From Paenibacillus sediminis (lineage in GTDB: Bacteria; Bacillota; Bacilli; Paenibacillales; Paenibacillaceae), in the NCBI RefSeq assembly GCF_017873765.1, contig NZ_JAGGKP010000005.1, forward strand, positions 152,433 to 216,432: 64,000 nt of DNA, given 5' to 3'. Positions 27,062-36,058 of the stretch are shown piece by piece. How positions within the stretch are numbered: the first letter of the stretch is position 1; every line of letters starts with the position of its first letter. A program made the position numbers and the translations under genes. The notes beneath the pieces were generated by a model. It saw only the letters and a list, made by a program, of their open reading frames with translations. It ran no database searches and had not been told where the DNA came from.

Positions 27062-27135
27062 GCGGGTGTAGTTCAATGGTAGAACTCCAGCCTTCCAAGC
27101 TGGTAGCGTGGGTTCGATTCCCATCACCCGCTCCA
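27062..27135 (+). tRNA. tRNA-Gly (anticodon TCC)
   Basis: 74 nt cloverleaf with GCGGGTG/CACCCGC acceptor, anticodon arm CCAGC-CTTCCAA-GCTGG, TTCGATT T-loop and encoded CCA; 11 nt after tRNA-Pro, one transcript. Confidence 0.96.
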
Positions 27136-27149
27136 TACATAAGCGTAAT

Positions 27150-27180
27150 GAGCCTTGAGAATATTCAAGGCTCTTTTTTG
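27150..27180 (+). terminator. Terminator after the tRNA pair
   Basis: GAGCCTTGA-gaatat-TCAAGGCTC followed by six T. Confidence 0.9.
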
Positions 27181-27288
27181 TTTTGCAGTGACTTTTATCA
27201 TATTTAATAAATAAGATATCTCATACAATGAATTCAGCACCAATTATTTCTTTAATATCTTCTTAATACAACTTAGGAGGGAGAAATT

Positions 27289-28338
27289 ATGAAAGCTGTT
27301 CGTTGGCACAATGTGAGAGATTTACGAGTGGAGCAAATTGAGGAACCTGTCATTGGTAAGGGGAAAGTGAAAATTAAGGTGGAGTGGGCTGGAATATGCG
27401 GGAGCGATTTGCATGAGTATGTGGCTGGACCTATTTTCATTCCTAAAAATGAACCGCATCCACTAAGCAGAGATAAAGCGCCGATTGTGATGGGACATGA
27501 GTTTTCTGGACAAGTTGTTGAAGTTGGAGAAGGAGTTACCCGTGTAAAACCTGGGACCCGAGTTGTTGTTGAACCGATTCTCACTTGTGGTGAATGCTCT
27601 GCATGTCATAAAGGGAAGTACAATCTTTGTGAAAAAATGGGCTTCCATGGATTATCAGGCGGTGGCGGCGGATTTGCCGAATATACAGTGGTTGATGAAC
27701 ATATGGTGCATATTTTACCGGACGATCTGTCTTATGAACAAGGAGCTCTCGTTGAACCTGCGGCAGTGGCTCTTCATGCGGTGCGTTTAAGTAAACTGAA
27801 AGCTGGGGATAAAGCTGTAGTATTCGGCGCTGGTCCAATTGGACTTCTGCTGATCGAAGCGCTCAAAGCTGCGGGTGCCGCGGAAATTTATGCGGTAGAA
27901 CTTTCGCCTGAGCGCCGAGAGAAAGCGGAAGAACTCGGAGCTGTTGTTCTGGATCCTTCCAAGGTGGACGTAGTCGCAGAGATTCATCGTCTTACGGACG
28001 GAGGAGCAGATGTCTCCTTTGAAGTGACAGGTGTTCCTGCCGTACTTCAGCAAAGTATTGATGCGACTAAATTTGAGGGCGAGACGGTCATCGTCAGCAT
28101 TTGGGAGAACGAAGCTTCCGTTAAACCCAATCAAATCGTCATGAAGGAACGGTCGGTCATTGGTATTATTGGGTACCGTGACGTCTTTCCAGCTGTGCTT
28201 CAGCTTATGAAGCAAGGGTATTTTCCAGCCGATAAACTCGTAACGAAACGGATTAAACTGGATAATATTGTCCAAGAAGGATTTGAAGCGCTCCTGAAAG
28301 AGAAGAACCAAGTTAAAATCCTTGTGAAAGCTGAATAA
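27289..28338 (+). CDS. bdhA: (R,R)-2,3-butanediol dehydrogenase, zinc MDR family
   Basis: 349 aa. Catalytic zinc site: WAGICGSDLHEY (Cys near 37) and GHEFSG (His-Glu near 70). Unlike the Bacillus subtilis enzyme as I recall it, this protein keeps a four-Cys structural zinc lobe (TCGECSACHKGKYNLC, about 102-117). The Rossmann loop is VFGAGPIGLLLIEALKAAGA near 177-196. The long GPIFIPKNEPHPLSRDKAP insert and GLSGGGGGFAEY are specific to the BdhA group, which interconverts acetoin and butanediol. Start ATG 27289 after GGAGGGAGAAATT. Confidence 0.88.
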   Translation: MKAVRWHNVRDLRVEQIEEPVIGKGKVKIKVEWAGICGSDLHEYVAGPIFIPKNEPHPLSRDKAPIVMGHEFSGQVVEVGEGVTRVKPGTRVVVEPILTCGECSACHKGKYNLCEKMGFHGLSGGGGGFAEYTVVDEHMVHILPDDLSYEQGALVEPAAVALHAVRLSKLKAGDKAVVFGAGPIGLLLIEALKAAGAAEIYAVELSPERREKAEELGAVVLDPSKVDVVAEIHRLTDGGADVSFEVTGVPAVLQQSIDATKFEGETVIVSIWENEASVKPNQIVMKERSVIGIIGYRDVFPAVLQLMKQGYFPADKLVTKRIKLDNIVQEGFEALLKEKNQVKILVKAE

Positions 28339-28362
28339 CATAAGATAATAATTGTATAATAC

Positions 28363-28391
28363 TTCCTTTCTGGAATCGTTTCTGTTATAAT
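28363..28391 (+). promoter_or_regulatory. Promoter for the ABC-F gene and its leader
   Basis: TATAAT at 28386-28391 preceded by TGT (extended -10 TGnTATAAT); the -35 region TTCCTT (28363-28368) is poor. It would give a leader of about 300 nt before the ABC-F start. Confidence 0.5.
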
Positions 28392-28493
28392 GTGATTCGT
28401 TACATTCATTCCAATGATCGAGAGGTATATATCGTCCAATGAAGTAAACCATCTATTCTCTAAATAACTGCATGTAAGTGAAGCAGGCAGTCT

Positions 28494-28670
28494 CTGCGGC
28501 GCGTAGAGAAAGAGGATAGGTGTGTCTAAATTCGTAAATTGGGATATATGGCTGGATCGTGGGTTTTACCCAAAATCTGCTTATCTTGTTTTGCCATATC
28601 AATTTTCGTAGACATCTCATATTCTGTTTGAACAATACCCGCCGCAGGCTCCTATGCCTGCGGTTTTTTT
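28494..28670 (+). promoter_or_regulatory. Predicted transcription attenuator in the ABC-F leader
   Basis: A terminator (CCGCAGGC-TCCTAT-GCCTGCGG, 28642-28663, then seven T) ends 26 nt before the ABC-F start. Its 5' arm CGCCGCAG (28640-28647) is fully complementary over 8 nt to CTGCGGCG at 28494-28501, upstream of a short ORF. The two pairings exclude each other, so ribosome position on the short ORF could decide read-through. This is the general layout of antibiotic-induced attenuation for ABC-F resistance genes. Complementarity is seen; the mechanism is inferred. Confidence 0.6.
28522..28611 (+). CDS. Candidate leader peptide (29 aa) upstream of ABC-F
   Basis: GTG at 28522 follows AAAGAGGA at good spacing and reads 29 codons to TAG. 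The peptide begins MSKFVNWDIW, has RGFYPK in the middle and ends with aromatic residues. Within the ORF lie the hairpin TGGG-TTTTA-CCCA and the pair ATATGGC/GCCATAT, so translation would disrupt local structure. It lies between the antiterminator segment and the terminator. Too short for certainty; location and ribosome site are the support. Confidence 0.5.
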   Translation: MSKFVNWDIWLDRGFYPKSAYLVLPYQFS

Positions 28671-28695
28671 GTTTCACAAAAGAAAGGGTGATTTC

Positions 28696-30549
28696 ATGAC
28701 GACTATTGTACGGGTTAACGATTTGGCGAAAGAATGGAATGGCAAACGAGTATTTGAAGATGTTTATTTTGAAATTAATGCAGGGGAGCGGCTTGCCGTT
28801 TTTGGAGCAAACGGTGCTGGAAAAACAACCTTGTTCGAAATATTAGTTGGTGAAACGGAGCCTTCAGACGGTTTGGTGGAACGACGTTTGCCGCTTGCAG
28901 ATTGGGGATATATGCAGCAAACTTCTGATATCGAGCTAAGAGATTTTACTGTGCTTGAAGCGGCAGGACATAACAGCGGAGAACTGTGGGAGATCAAACG
29001 CAAACTTCGAGTATTAGAAGCGGAGCTAGGAAGCTCATCGTCTGAGCAAGGCGAAGAGATGCTTGAAGAATACGGAACATGGATGGATCGATACGAAGGT
29101 CTGGGAGGGTTTCAGTGGGAGTTCGAACTTGAGAAGCATTTAACAATGCTGAATATCGGACCGGACTTATGGTCTCTTCCTTTTGCGCAGCTAAGCGGCG
29201 GTCAGAAGACGCGCGTTCGTCTCGCCTCTATTCTCGTAAGGCGTCCTAAGTTTCTGCTGTTAGATGAGCCGACCAATCATTTGGACGAAGCGAGTATTCT
29301 ATGGTTGGAAAAGTGGCTTACAAGCTATGACGGAACGGTGCTCTTCGTATCTCATGACCGTACTTTTCTAGACCAGGTTGCAACAGGCATCGTTGAACTG
29401 AAGGCAGATGGAGCGAAGAAATATAAAGGCGGCTATACAGACTACCGCAGGGAGAAGGAGCGGGAACTTCGCGAGCAGGAGACGCTTTACAAGAAACAGC
29501 AGCTTGCGCGAGAAGCGTTGGAGGAGTCTATAAGACGATATCAGCAGTGGTTTAATAAAGCGGATCGTAATGCATCCCAAAATAATGAAGTAAAGATTAC
29601 AACCAGTTTCTATAAAGCGAAGGCGAAGAAAAATATTTCGAGGTATCACGCAAAGCAAAAAGAACTAGAGCGGCTTGAAGCGGTCAGTGTTCAAAAGCCG
29701 AGAGACGATCTTAAGCTGAAGATGCAGCTGGATGAAGGAAACTTTGCCGCTCGTACTCTGATACGGATGGAAAAGGTGACATTCGGATTTAAAGAAGCGA
29801 AGCCGCTGTTTCATCGAATGGACCTATGGCTCTCACGAGGAGATAGACTCGCTGTTAGAGGACCGAACGGAGCAGGGAAAACGACTTTCGTAAAGCTGTT
29901 TATGAAGAAATTAATACCTCAAGAAGGTAAGATATGGCACCACCCTGAATTGAAAATCGGGTACTTCTCACAAGAGCTCGAAGAGCTGGATGAAGAGACG
30001 ACATTGCTGGACAGTTTGCTGAGGCTGCCTGACATGACGCAGACGCACGCAAGAACGATTCTTGGCTGTTTTTTATTTTCACGGGAAGATGTTTATAAGA
30101 CCATCGGAGATTTAAGTATGGGTGAGAAGTGCAGAGCGGCGTTCCTCCAATTGTTATTCAGCGGAGCGAATCTGCTTGTGCTTGATGAGCCGACCAACTA
30201 TTTGGACGTGAACACTTGTGAAGTGATTGAGGATGCGCTTGAAGCATACCCTGGAGCACTTGTCGTCATCTCTCATGACCGCACATTAGTGCGCAAACTT
30301 TCCACTCGATTGCTGACATTGGAACAGGGACAGGCGCCGCGAATATTTGAAGGTACTGTGCAGGAAGAGGAAGAGCATCTGGCTCGTCGAGGCGGCAGAG
30401 CAATACACGATGCAGATCAAGATAATAGGCGTGTTCACTTAGAATGGGAGTTATCATGTCTGCTTAGTAGGGATGACGGAACAGAAGAAGAGAATGCAGA
30501 ACGTCTATTACAAATACGGAAGCTGCGCAAAGAGCTTGAGACTCTCTAA
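28696..30549 (+). CDS. ABC-F family ATPase, ribosomal-protection type
   Basis: 617 aa, two ABC domains and no membrane segments, so not a transporter. Domain 1: Walker A GANGAGKTT (residues 37-45), signature LSGGQKTR near 170, LLLDEPTNHLD near 190. The linker of about residues 235-330 is strongly charged and helical (the P-site tRNA interaction arm). Domain 2: GPNGAGKTT near 390, signature variant LSMGEKCR near 475, LLVLDEPTNYLD near 494. A C-terminal extension of some 60 residues follows. Related Vga/Lsa/VmlR proteins displace antibiotics from the 50S subunit; a housekeeping ABC-F role is the alternative. ATG 28696 after AAAGGGTG. The leader upstream favours drug induction. Confidence 0.82.
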   Translation: MTTIVRVNDLAKEWNGKRVFEDVYFEINAGERLAVFGANGAGKTTLFEILVGETEPSDGLVERRLPLADWGYMQQTSDIELRDFTVLEAAGHNSGELWEIKRKLRVLEAELGSSSSEQGEEMLEEYGTWMDRYEGLGGFQWEFELEKHLTMLNIGPDLWSLPFAQLSGGQKTRVRLASILVRRPKFLLLDEPTNHLDEASILWLEKWLTSYDGTVLFVSHDRTFLDQVATGIVELKADGAKKYKGGYTDYRREKERELREQETLYKKQQLAREALEESIRRYQQWFNKADRNASQNNEVKITTSFYKAKAKKNISRYHAKQKELERLEAVSVQKPRDDLKLKMQLDEGNFAARTLIRMEKVTFGFKEAKPLFHRMDLWLSRGDRLAVRGPNGAGKTTFVKLFMKKLIPQEGKIWHHPELKIGYFSQELEELDEETTLLDSLLRLPDMTQTHARTILGCFLFSREDVYKTIGDLSMGEKCRAAFLQLLFSGANLLVLDEPTNYLDVNTCEVIEDALEAYPGALVVISHDRTLVRKLSTRLLTLEQGQAPRIFEGTVQEEEEHLARRGGRAIHDADQDNRRVHLEWELSCLLSRDDGTEEENAERLLQIRKLRKELETL

Positions 30550-30583
30550 CCTTAAGCGACCTAAATTCTCTTATATGCACGAC

Positions 30584-30612
30584 TTGCCATTACGACGAAC
30601 TTTGCATATAAT
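30584..30612 (+). promoter_or_regulatory. SigA promoter of the pheST operon
   Basis: TTGCCA (30584-30589), exact 17-nt spacer, TATAAT (30607-30612). Confidence 0.8.
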
Positions 30613-30644
30613 AGCACATATCGAATATTGAACTCCAAATGCAT

Positions 30645-30897
30645 TGACGGAGAAGAGTAAGCAGTGCTTCTTTACAGGGAGGAGATGCCATAGATTGAGA
30701 GTGTCTCTACAGAACCAGGCTGCCGAAGTTCGCTCCTGAGCAGTTCCTTGAACAATGTCGTGTTCGGCTTTAAGTAGAGGATACCGGTTACGATCCGTTA
30801 CATCGAAATAAGTGAGAGTAGAGTGCTAATGCATTTGACTCTAACAAGGGTGGTACCACGGTCTTTTCGTCCCTTTCGGGAGAAAAGGCCTTTTTTG
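30645..30897 (+). ncRNA. T-box leader, phenylalanine specifier, upstream of pheS
   Basis: Stem I base GGAG (30649-30652) pairs with CTCC (30733-30736). Specifier-loop pieces are AGAGTA on the 5' side and GAAG-TTC-G on the 3' side, giving TTC (30729-30731) = Phe. The antiterminator element AAGGGTGGTACCACGG is at 30846-30861, and the terminator GGTCTTTTCGTCCC / GGGAGAAAAGGCC plus T-run at 30860-30897. Uncharged tRNA-Phe would induce pheST. Confidence 0.93.
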
Positions 30898-30933
30898 TTT
30901 GATTATAGGTTACTAAAGGGAGGCTTATATTCC

Positions 30934-31968
30934 ATGAAAGAACGTTTGGAATCATTGAAAAGCGAGGCGCTTGCTCAGCTCAAGGATGTATCCGATCCGC
31001 AAACGCTGAACGACCTGCGTGTCAAATATTTAGGTAAAAAGGGTGCCCTCACTGAAATTTTGAGAGGGATGGGAGCTTTAAGCGCTGAAGAACGCCCGAT
31101 TATCGGCCAGGTTGCCAATGAAGTGCGAAGCGCGATTGAACAAATTATTGATGAGAAGCAGCAATTCTTCCTTCAACAGGAGACGGAGAAACGTCTGCAA
31201 GCGGAAAAGGTTGACGTTACACTGCCAGGTCGTCCTCTCCGTCAAGGCGGAGTACACCCGCTGAACAAAGTCATTGGTGAAATTGAGGAGATTTTCCTCG
31301 GCATGGGATATCGTGTTGCAGAAGGCCCTGAAGTAGAAATGGACTACTACAACTTTGAGGCGCTCAATCTGCCGAAGAACCACCCAGCTCGAGATATGCA
31401 GGATTCTTTCTACATTACTGAAGAACTCCTTATGCGCACACATACTTCGCCAGTTCAAGTTCGTACAATGGAAGCAATGAAAGGCGAAGTTCCTGTCAAG
31501 GTGATTTGCCCTGGTAAAGTGTACCGCCGCGATGATGATGATGCGACGCACTCCTTCCAGTTCAATCAAATCGAAGGTCTGGTCATTGGCAAAAACATTC
31601 GGATGAGCGACCTTAAAGGGACACTGCAGCAATTTGTGCAAGAGATGTTCGGACCGAAGACACAAATTCGCCTTCGTCCAAGCTTCTTCCCGTTCACAGA
31701 GCCAAGCGCTGAAGTCGACGTTACTTGTGTACAATGCGGCGGAGATGGCTGCCGGATGTGTAAACATACGGGCTGGCTTGAAATTTTGGGCTGCGGTATG
31801 GTTCAACCGAAGGTGCTCGAAATGGGCGGTTATGATCCACAAGAATACAGCGGCTTCGCGTTCGGTATGGGCGTAGAGCGGATCGCTATTTTGAAATACG
31901 GCATTGACGATATTCGTCATTTCTATAGCAACGATATGCGTTTCCTGAAGCAATTTGCACGTCTATAA
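30934..31968 (+). CDS. pheS: Phenylalanyl-tRNA synthetase, alpha subunit
   Basis: 344 aa. N-terminal coiled coil (about 1-85) that binds tRNA-Phe, then the class II catalytic core: [19 protein letters not shown] (motif 1, near 108), [12 protein letters not shown] near 172, [21 protein letters not shown] (motif 2, near 200-220), and [18 protein letters not shown] (motif 3, near 310). Start ATG 30934 after AAAGGGAGGCTTATATTCC; the longer open frame upstream is the T-box terminator. Confidence 0.97.
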   Translation: MKERLESLKSEALAQLKDVSDPQTLNDLRVKYLGKKGALTEILRGMGALSAEERPIIGQVANEVRSAIEQIIDEKQQFFLQQETEKRLQAEKVDVTLPGRPLRQGGVHPLNKVIGEIEEIFLGMGYRVAEGPEVEMDYYNFEALNLPKNHPARDMQDSFYITEELLMRTHTSPVQVRTMEAMKGEVPVKVICPGKVYRRDDDDATHSFQFNQIEGLVIGKNIRMSDLKGTLQQFVQEMFGPKTQIRLRPSFFPFTEPSAEVDVTCVQCGGDGCRMCKHTGWLEILGCGMVQPKVLEMGGYDPQEYSGFAFGMGVERIAILKYGIDDIRHFYSNDMRFLKQFARL

Positions 31969-31998
31969 TTTGGTGAAAGAAAAGGAAGTGACACTCTC

Positions 31999-34446
31999 AT
32001 GAAAGTATCAACCCAGTGGTTGGCTGATTATATTTCTTTAGACAATGTAAAGGCAGAAGAATTGGCAGAACAAATTACTCGTGCGGGTATTGAAATCGAC
32101 GTCATTGAGAACAGAAATAAAGGAGTTTCTAATGTCGTTGTTGGTTACGTGAAAAGTAAAGAAAAACACCCGGATGCGGATAAGCTGAACGTCTGCATCG
32201 TCGATGCGGGCCAAGGCGAGGACCTGCAAATTGTGTGCGGTGCAAAAAATGTGGATGCAGGACAAAAGGTTCCTGTTGCGCTCGTAGGGGCAGTGATGCC
32301 TGGCGGTCTTGAAATTAAAAAAGCTAAACTGCGCGGCGTAGCTTCCCATGGGATGATCTGCTCTGCTAAGGAGCTTGGATTAAACGAGAAGCTTCTTCCG
32401 AAAGAACAGCAAGAAGGCATTCTTGTGCTGCCAGAGGACACGCAAATTGGTACACCGATCGAGGAAGTGCTTGGACTTGATGATCAAGTGCTTGAGTTCG
32501 ACTTAACACCGAACCGTTCAGATTGCTTAAGCATGATTGGTGCAGCTTATGAAGTAAGCGCAATTCTAAGACGTGACGTCAATTTGCCAAATCCAGAGAA
32601 AGATTTGGTTGAAATTACCAACTTTGCGAAAAATCACATATCGGTTAATATTGTCGATACAGACTATTGCAGCCATTATGCTGCTCGTTATATTACAGGA
32701 GTGAAGATTGCGCCTTCTCCGCTATGGATGCAAAATCGGTTAATGGCTGCAGGCGTTCGCCCGATTAATAACATTGTCGATATTACAAACTATGTCATGC
32801 TTGAATATGGGCAGCCGCTTCATGCCTTTGACGCTGATAGGCTAGCGAACGGTCATATTGAAGTAAGACTTGCTAAAGAAGGTGAAACGCTCGTCACTTT
32901 GGATGGACAAGAGCGTAAGCTTACCCCTCAAATGCTGGTTATTACAGATGGCGTGAAGCCTGTAGCACTCGCTGGTGTGATGGGCGGAGCTAACTCGGAA
33001 GTCTCTGAGAATACAGTAAACATATTGCTCGAATCAGCTAAATTCGATGGCGGCACAGTGCGTAGAACGTCACGTCAGCTTGGTCTTCGCTCTGAAGCAA
33101 GCCTTCGCTTTGAGAAAGAGGTCGATCCGCAGTCTGTTATACCTGCACTTAACCGCGCAGCAGCGCTCATTGCTAAGCTTGCTGGCGGTGCAGTTCATCA
33201 AGGTATCGTAGAATCTGTCAACGAACAAGCGAAGGATCGAGTTATAGAGCTGTCTATGGACAAATTGAACGCATACCTTGGAACTAACCTAACAACGCTT
33301 GAAGTGAAGAGTATTTTTGCTCGTCTTCATTTCAAATGCGCTGAAACTACTGATCGTGTGATAGAAGTTCGTGTACCGACACGCCGCGGTGATATTACGC
33401 AGGATGTGGATTTGATTGAAGAAATAGCTCGTTTGTACGGCTACGATAATATTCCGACGACAGCCATCGAAGGTCCTACGACACCAGGTGCTTATACGAA
33501 ATCACAGTTTTTGCGCCGTGAAATTCGCACGCTGCTAACCCATGGTGGATGGCAAGAAGTGATTAGCTACTCGTTCACGCATCCGAAACAGACGGAAACG
33601 TTCACTTCATTAGCTGACGGCAGCCGTCCTGTGAAGCTCGCGATGCCGATGAGTGAAGACCGCAGTGTACTTCGTACGAGTATCATCCCGCAGCTGATTG
33701 AAATTGCATTGTACAATATCAATCGTAAGCAAGAAGACTTGGCATTGTTCGAAATTGGCAGTGTGTTCGCCACAGATGAAGAGGTACTAACCAAACAGCC
33801 TCAAGAAGTTCCTGTTCTTAGCCTTTTGCTGACAGGCAATCGTACTGAGAAGCAGTGGAATGTAACAGCTGAGAAAGTAGACTTTTTCGATCTAAAAGGT
33901 GCACTCGAAAGTGTATTCCAGTATTTAGGGCTTTCTAATCAAATTACGTATGAAGCGAATGCTCCGGCTGGATATCACCCTGGACGGTCTGCATCAATTT
34001 ATTTGCACACAGCAGCAGGTAAACAGTTCATTGGTACTATTGGTCAATTGCACCCGCAATTACAGCAGGAATACAGTATTAATGACACTTATGTTGCAGA
34101 ATTGAAGCTAGCTCCAATTTATGATCATACAGACAAACATATCGTATATCGTGAATTGCCTCGCTTCCCGGCAGTTGAACGTGATATTGCTGTAGTTGTC
34201 GCTCGAGATGTAGAGGCTGGTGCGCTGATGGATACGATTCGTGAAGCGGCTGGCGAATGGCTCGAGTCAGTGAAGGTGTTTGACGTTTATACTGGAAGCA
34301 AGCTGGGTGAAGATAAGAAGAGTATAGCGATTGCTCTTGTCTATCGTCATAAAGAACGTACGTTCACGGATGAGGAAATTACAGCTCTTCACGATAAGGT
34401 TGTTGCATCCCTTGAGCAAACTTTTAATGCAGAATTGAGAAAATAG
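31999..34446 (+). CDS. pheT: Phenylalanyl-tRNA synthetase, beta subunit
   Basis: 815 aa, normal length. N-terminal tRNA-binding/EMAP-like domain (about 40-150), B3/B4 editing domain (about 200-400) that clears Tyr-tRNA-Phe, B5 domain (about 405-475), catalytic-like core, and C-terminal ferredoxin-fold anticodon-binding domain (about 720-815, RELPRFPAVERDIAVVV). Forms the alpha2-beta2 enzyme with PheS; 30 nt gap, GAAAGGAAGTGACACTCTC before the ATG. Confidence 0.97.
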   Translation: MKVSTQWLADYISLDNVKAEELAEQITRAGIEIDVIENRNKGVSNVVVGYVKSKEKHPDADKLNVCIVDAGQGEDLQIVCGAKNVDAGQKVPVALVGAVMPGGLEIKKAKLRGVASHGMICSAKELGLNEKLLPKEQQEGILVLPEDTQIGTPIEEVLGLDDQVLEFDLTPNRSDCLSMIGAAYEVSAILRRDVNLPNPEKDLVEITNFAKNHISVNIVDTDYCSHYAARYITGVKIAPSPLWMQNRLMAAGVRPINNIVDITNYVMLEYGQPLHAFDADRLANGHIEVRLAKEGETLVTLDGQERKLTPQMLVITDGVKPVALAGVMGGANSEVSENTVNILLESAKFDGGTVRRTSRQLGLRSEASLRFEKEVDPQSVIPALNRAAALIAKLAGGAVHQGIVESVNEQAKDRVIELSMDKLNAYLGTNLTTLEVKSIFARLHFKCAETTDRVIEVRVPTRRGDITQDVDLIEEIARLYGYDNIPTTAIEGPTTPGAYTKSQFLRREIRTLLTHGGWQEVISYSFTHPKQTETFTSLADGSRPVKLAMPMSEDRSVLRTSIIPQLIEIALYNINRKQEDLALFEIGSVFATDEEVLTKQPQEVPVLSLLLTGNRTEKQWNVTAEKVDFFDLKGALESVFQYLGLSNQITYEANAPAGYHPGRSASIYLHTAAGKQFIGTIGQLHPQLQQEYSINDTYVAELKLAPIYDHTDKHIVYRELPRFPAVERDIAVVVARDVEAGALMDTIREAAGEWLESVKVFDVYTGSKLGEDKKSIAIALVYRHKERTFTDEEITALHDKVVASLEQTFNAELRK

Positions 34447-34463
34447 CAGGAAATCCACACGGT

Positions 34464-34508
34464 CACATCGAATCTAGTAGTTGGATTTAGATTCGATGTG
34501 GCTTTTTT
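34464..34508 (+). terminator. Terminator after pheT
   Basis: CACATCGAATCTA-loop-TAGATTCGATGTG, 13-bp stem, followed by GC and six T. Confidence 0.88.
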
Positions 34509-34558
34509 ACAAATATGACACCATAGAATGAACACATCAATGAAGGAGGGCACGCATA

Positions 34559-36013
34559 GTGACTACGCCTGATCGTACTCGTGTCTCAGTAGAAATCTAC
34601 GGCACTTCCTATAAACTTGTAGGCAGCAGTTCCGAATATATGAAACAAGTGGCTCGCTTTGTAGATGAGCGAATGCATGCCATTGCAAAAAGCCATTCGC
34701 ATCTTGATATGTCTCGTATCGCTGTTCTAGCGGCTGTTCATATGGCGGAAGAAGCTATTAAAGTGAGCGATCTGCAAAATGAAATCAAGCAATTGGATCG
34801 TGAGAGAGCTGAACTTAGATCCGAACTCGGCGTGATGCAATCCCTTCAATCCAAGCAGCACGAAATGTATCAGAAATTGCAGGAAGATCAAAAGCAGCTT
34901 CAGAATGAAAACAAGGAACTGCAAACGAAGCTGTTAGCTGCTCAGAATCAGATTGGGGAGCAGTCTCTGCAAGATCAGAACAATAATCGCCGTATTGGGG
35001 AGCTGGAGAAACAACTGTCCGAGCTGCGGGCAAGCAACAATCAGTTGCAGACGAAGCTGCGGTCTACGGAACAAGAGCTTGCAAATGCGAAGCGGCAGAA
35101 CAGTCAGCTCACTGAACAGCAGAAGGAGCAATTAAAACGGGAAGAAGCAGCCAAAGCTGCAGAGCGTCAGTTGAAAGAACAAGTGGCTGCACTAAATGCG
35201 GAGATCAGCAAGCTTCGTGAAGAGAATCAAGCTGCTGAGCACAAACATCGTAAGCTAGAGCAGGTGCTGCAAGAAGTTCATGACAGAGAGGACAAGCTGA
35301 AGGCTGAAATAGAGCAGCTAACGAACAACGATATCACATGGCGGGAGCTAGTCGATAAGCAGAAACAGGAGATCGGTGAGCTTGAACTGCAAATTATAGA
35401 AGCAGCAGAACAAAATGAAACGCTTGAGAACGGACTGAAAATCGCCCATGACGAGCTTAGCTTTGTGAAGGAGCAAATGGAGAATGCAAGGCAGTCATTG
35501 CTTCAAACAAGACAAGAAATCGAGTCGGCACAGCAGCAATATGATAAGCTCGAGAAACGTTATCAAGAAGCGCTTGAACGCGAAGCTGAAACATTAGAAC
35601 GATTGAAGAAGATGGAGTCTGAACAGCAAGAATGGATGGAGCAGCTTGCAGAGCAGGAATCCGCTTGGCAAGCCGCAGAGCGGAAGCTTCAGGAGGAAAT
35701 TGCAAGTTGGCGTCAGGAATGTGCCGTAACTGCTGAGGCGAAGGATAGTCTATTGCTTGAACAGGAACGTCTTCAGACTGAAACGGACAGGCTCAGATCA
35801 GAGCAAGAGCAAATTGCGAAGAAGTATGATGAAATTGCTGAGCAATTCGAAGTTCTCTCTCATCAGTATCGAATGCAGCAGGTGGAGCGGGAAATGGAGC
35901 TGGAGAAAGCGAAGGAAACGGAGAAAGAGCTCGTCCGACTTCAAGAGGAATATACCAAATTGCAAACGGAATATAATGAGTGGATCGAGCTTATAGAGCA
36001 GGATCAAGGTTAA
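34559..36013 (+). CDS. zapA: ZapA-domain protein with a very long coiled coil
   Basis: 484 aa. Residues 1-about 85 (RVSVEIYGTSYKLVGSSSEYMKQVARFVDERM and the helix that follows) are a ZapA domain, the FtsZ-associated division factor that is about 85-110 aa in Bacillus and E. coli. The remaining some 390 residues are almost continuous Gln/Glu/Lys/Leu-rich heptads with no Pro to speak of, that is one long coiled coil. GTG start at 34559 after GAAGGAGGGCACGCATA. Position between pheT and mutS2 is where ordinary zapA lies in Bacillus. It probably bundles or crosslinks FtsZ filaments over a longer distance; the tail's role is unknown. Confidence 0.8.
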   Translation: MTTPDRTRVSVEIYGTSYKLVGSSSEYMKQVARFVDERMHAIAKSHSHLDMSRIAVLAAVHMAEEAIKVSDLQNEIKQLDRERAELRSELGVMQSLQSKQHEMYQKLQEDQKQLQNENKELQTKLLAAQNQIGEQSLQDQNNNRRIGELEKQLSELRASNNQLQTKLRSTEQELANAKRQNSQLTEQQKEQLKREEAAKAAERQLKEQVAALNAEISKLREENQAAEHKHRKLEQVLQEVHDREDKLKAEIEQLTNNDITWRELVDKQKQEIGELELQIIEAAEQNETLENGLKIAHDELSFVKEQMENARQSLLQTRQEIESAQQQYDKLEKRYQEALEREAETLERLKKMESEQQEWMEQLAEQESAWQAAERKLQEEIASWRQECAVTAEAKDSLLLEQERLQTETDRLRSEQEQIAKKYDEIAEQFEVLSHQYRMQQVEREMELEKAKETEKELVRLQEEYTKLQTEYNEWIELIEQDQG

Positions 36014-36023
36014 GTAATAAATA

Positions 36024-36050
36024 AGCCTCCGGCAACGATTGCCGGAGGCT
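36024..36050. terminator. Hairpin terminator between convergent genes
   Basis: AGCCTCCGGCA-ACGAT-TGCCGGAGGCT, 11-bp perfect GC-rich stem; poor T-run on the + side (GTTATTGTTT). Confidence 0.7.
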
Positions 36051-36058
36051 GTTATTGT

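Noticed and set aside
27787..28452. 221-aa minus-strand ORF
   Set aside because: Shadow of bdhA, extending into the ABC-F leader region; no motif.
31078..31953. 291-aa minus-strand ORF
   Set aside because: Shadow of pheS; composition rich in His/Phe/Asn typical of antisense translation.
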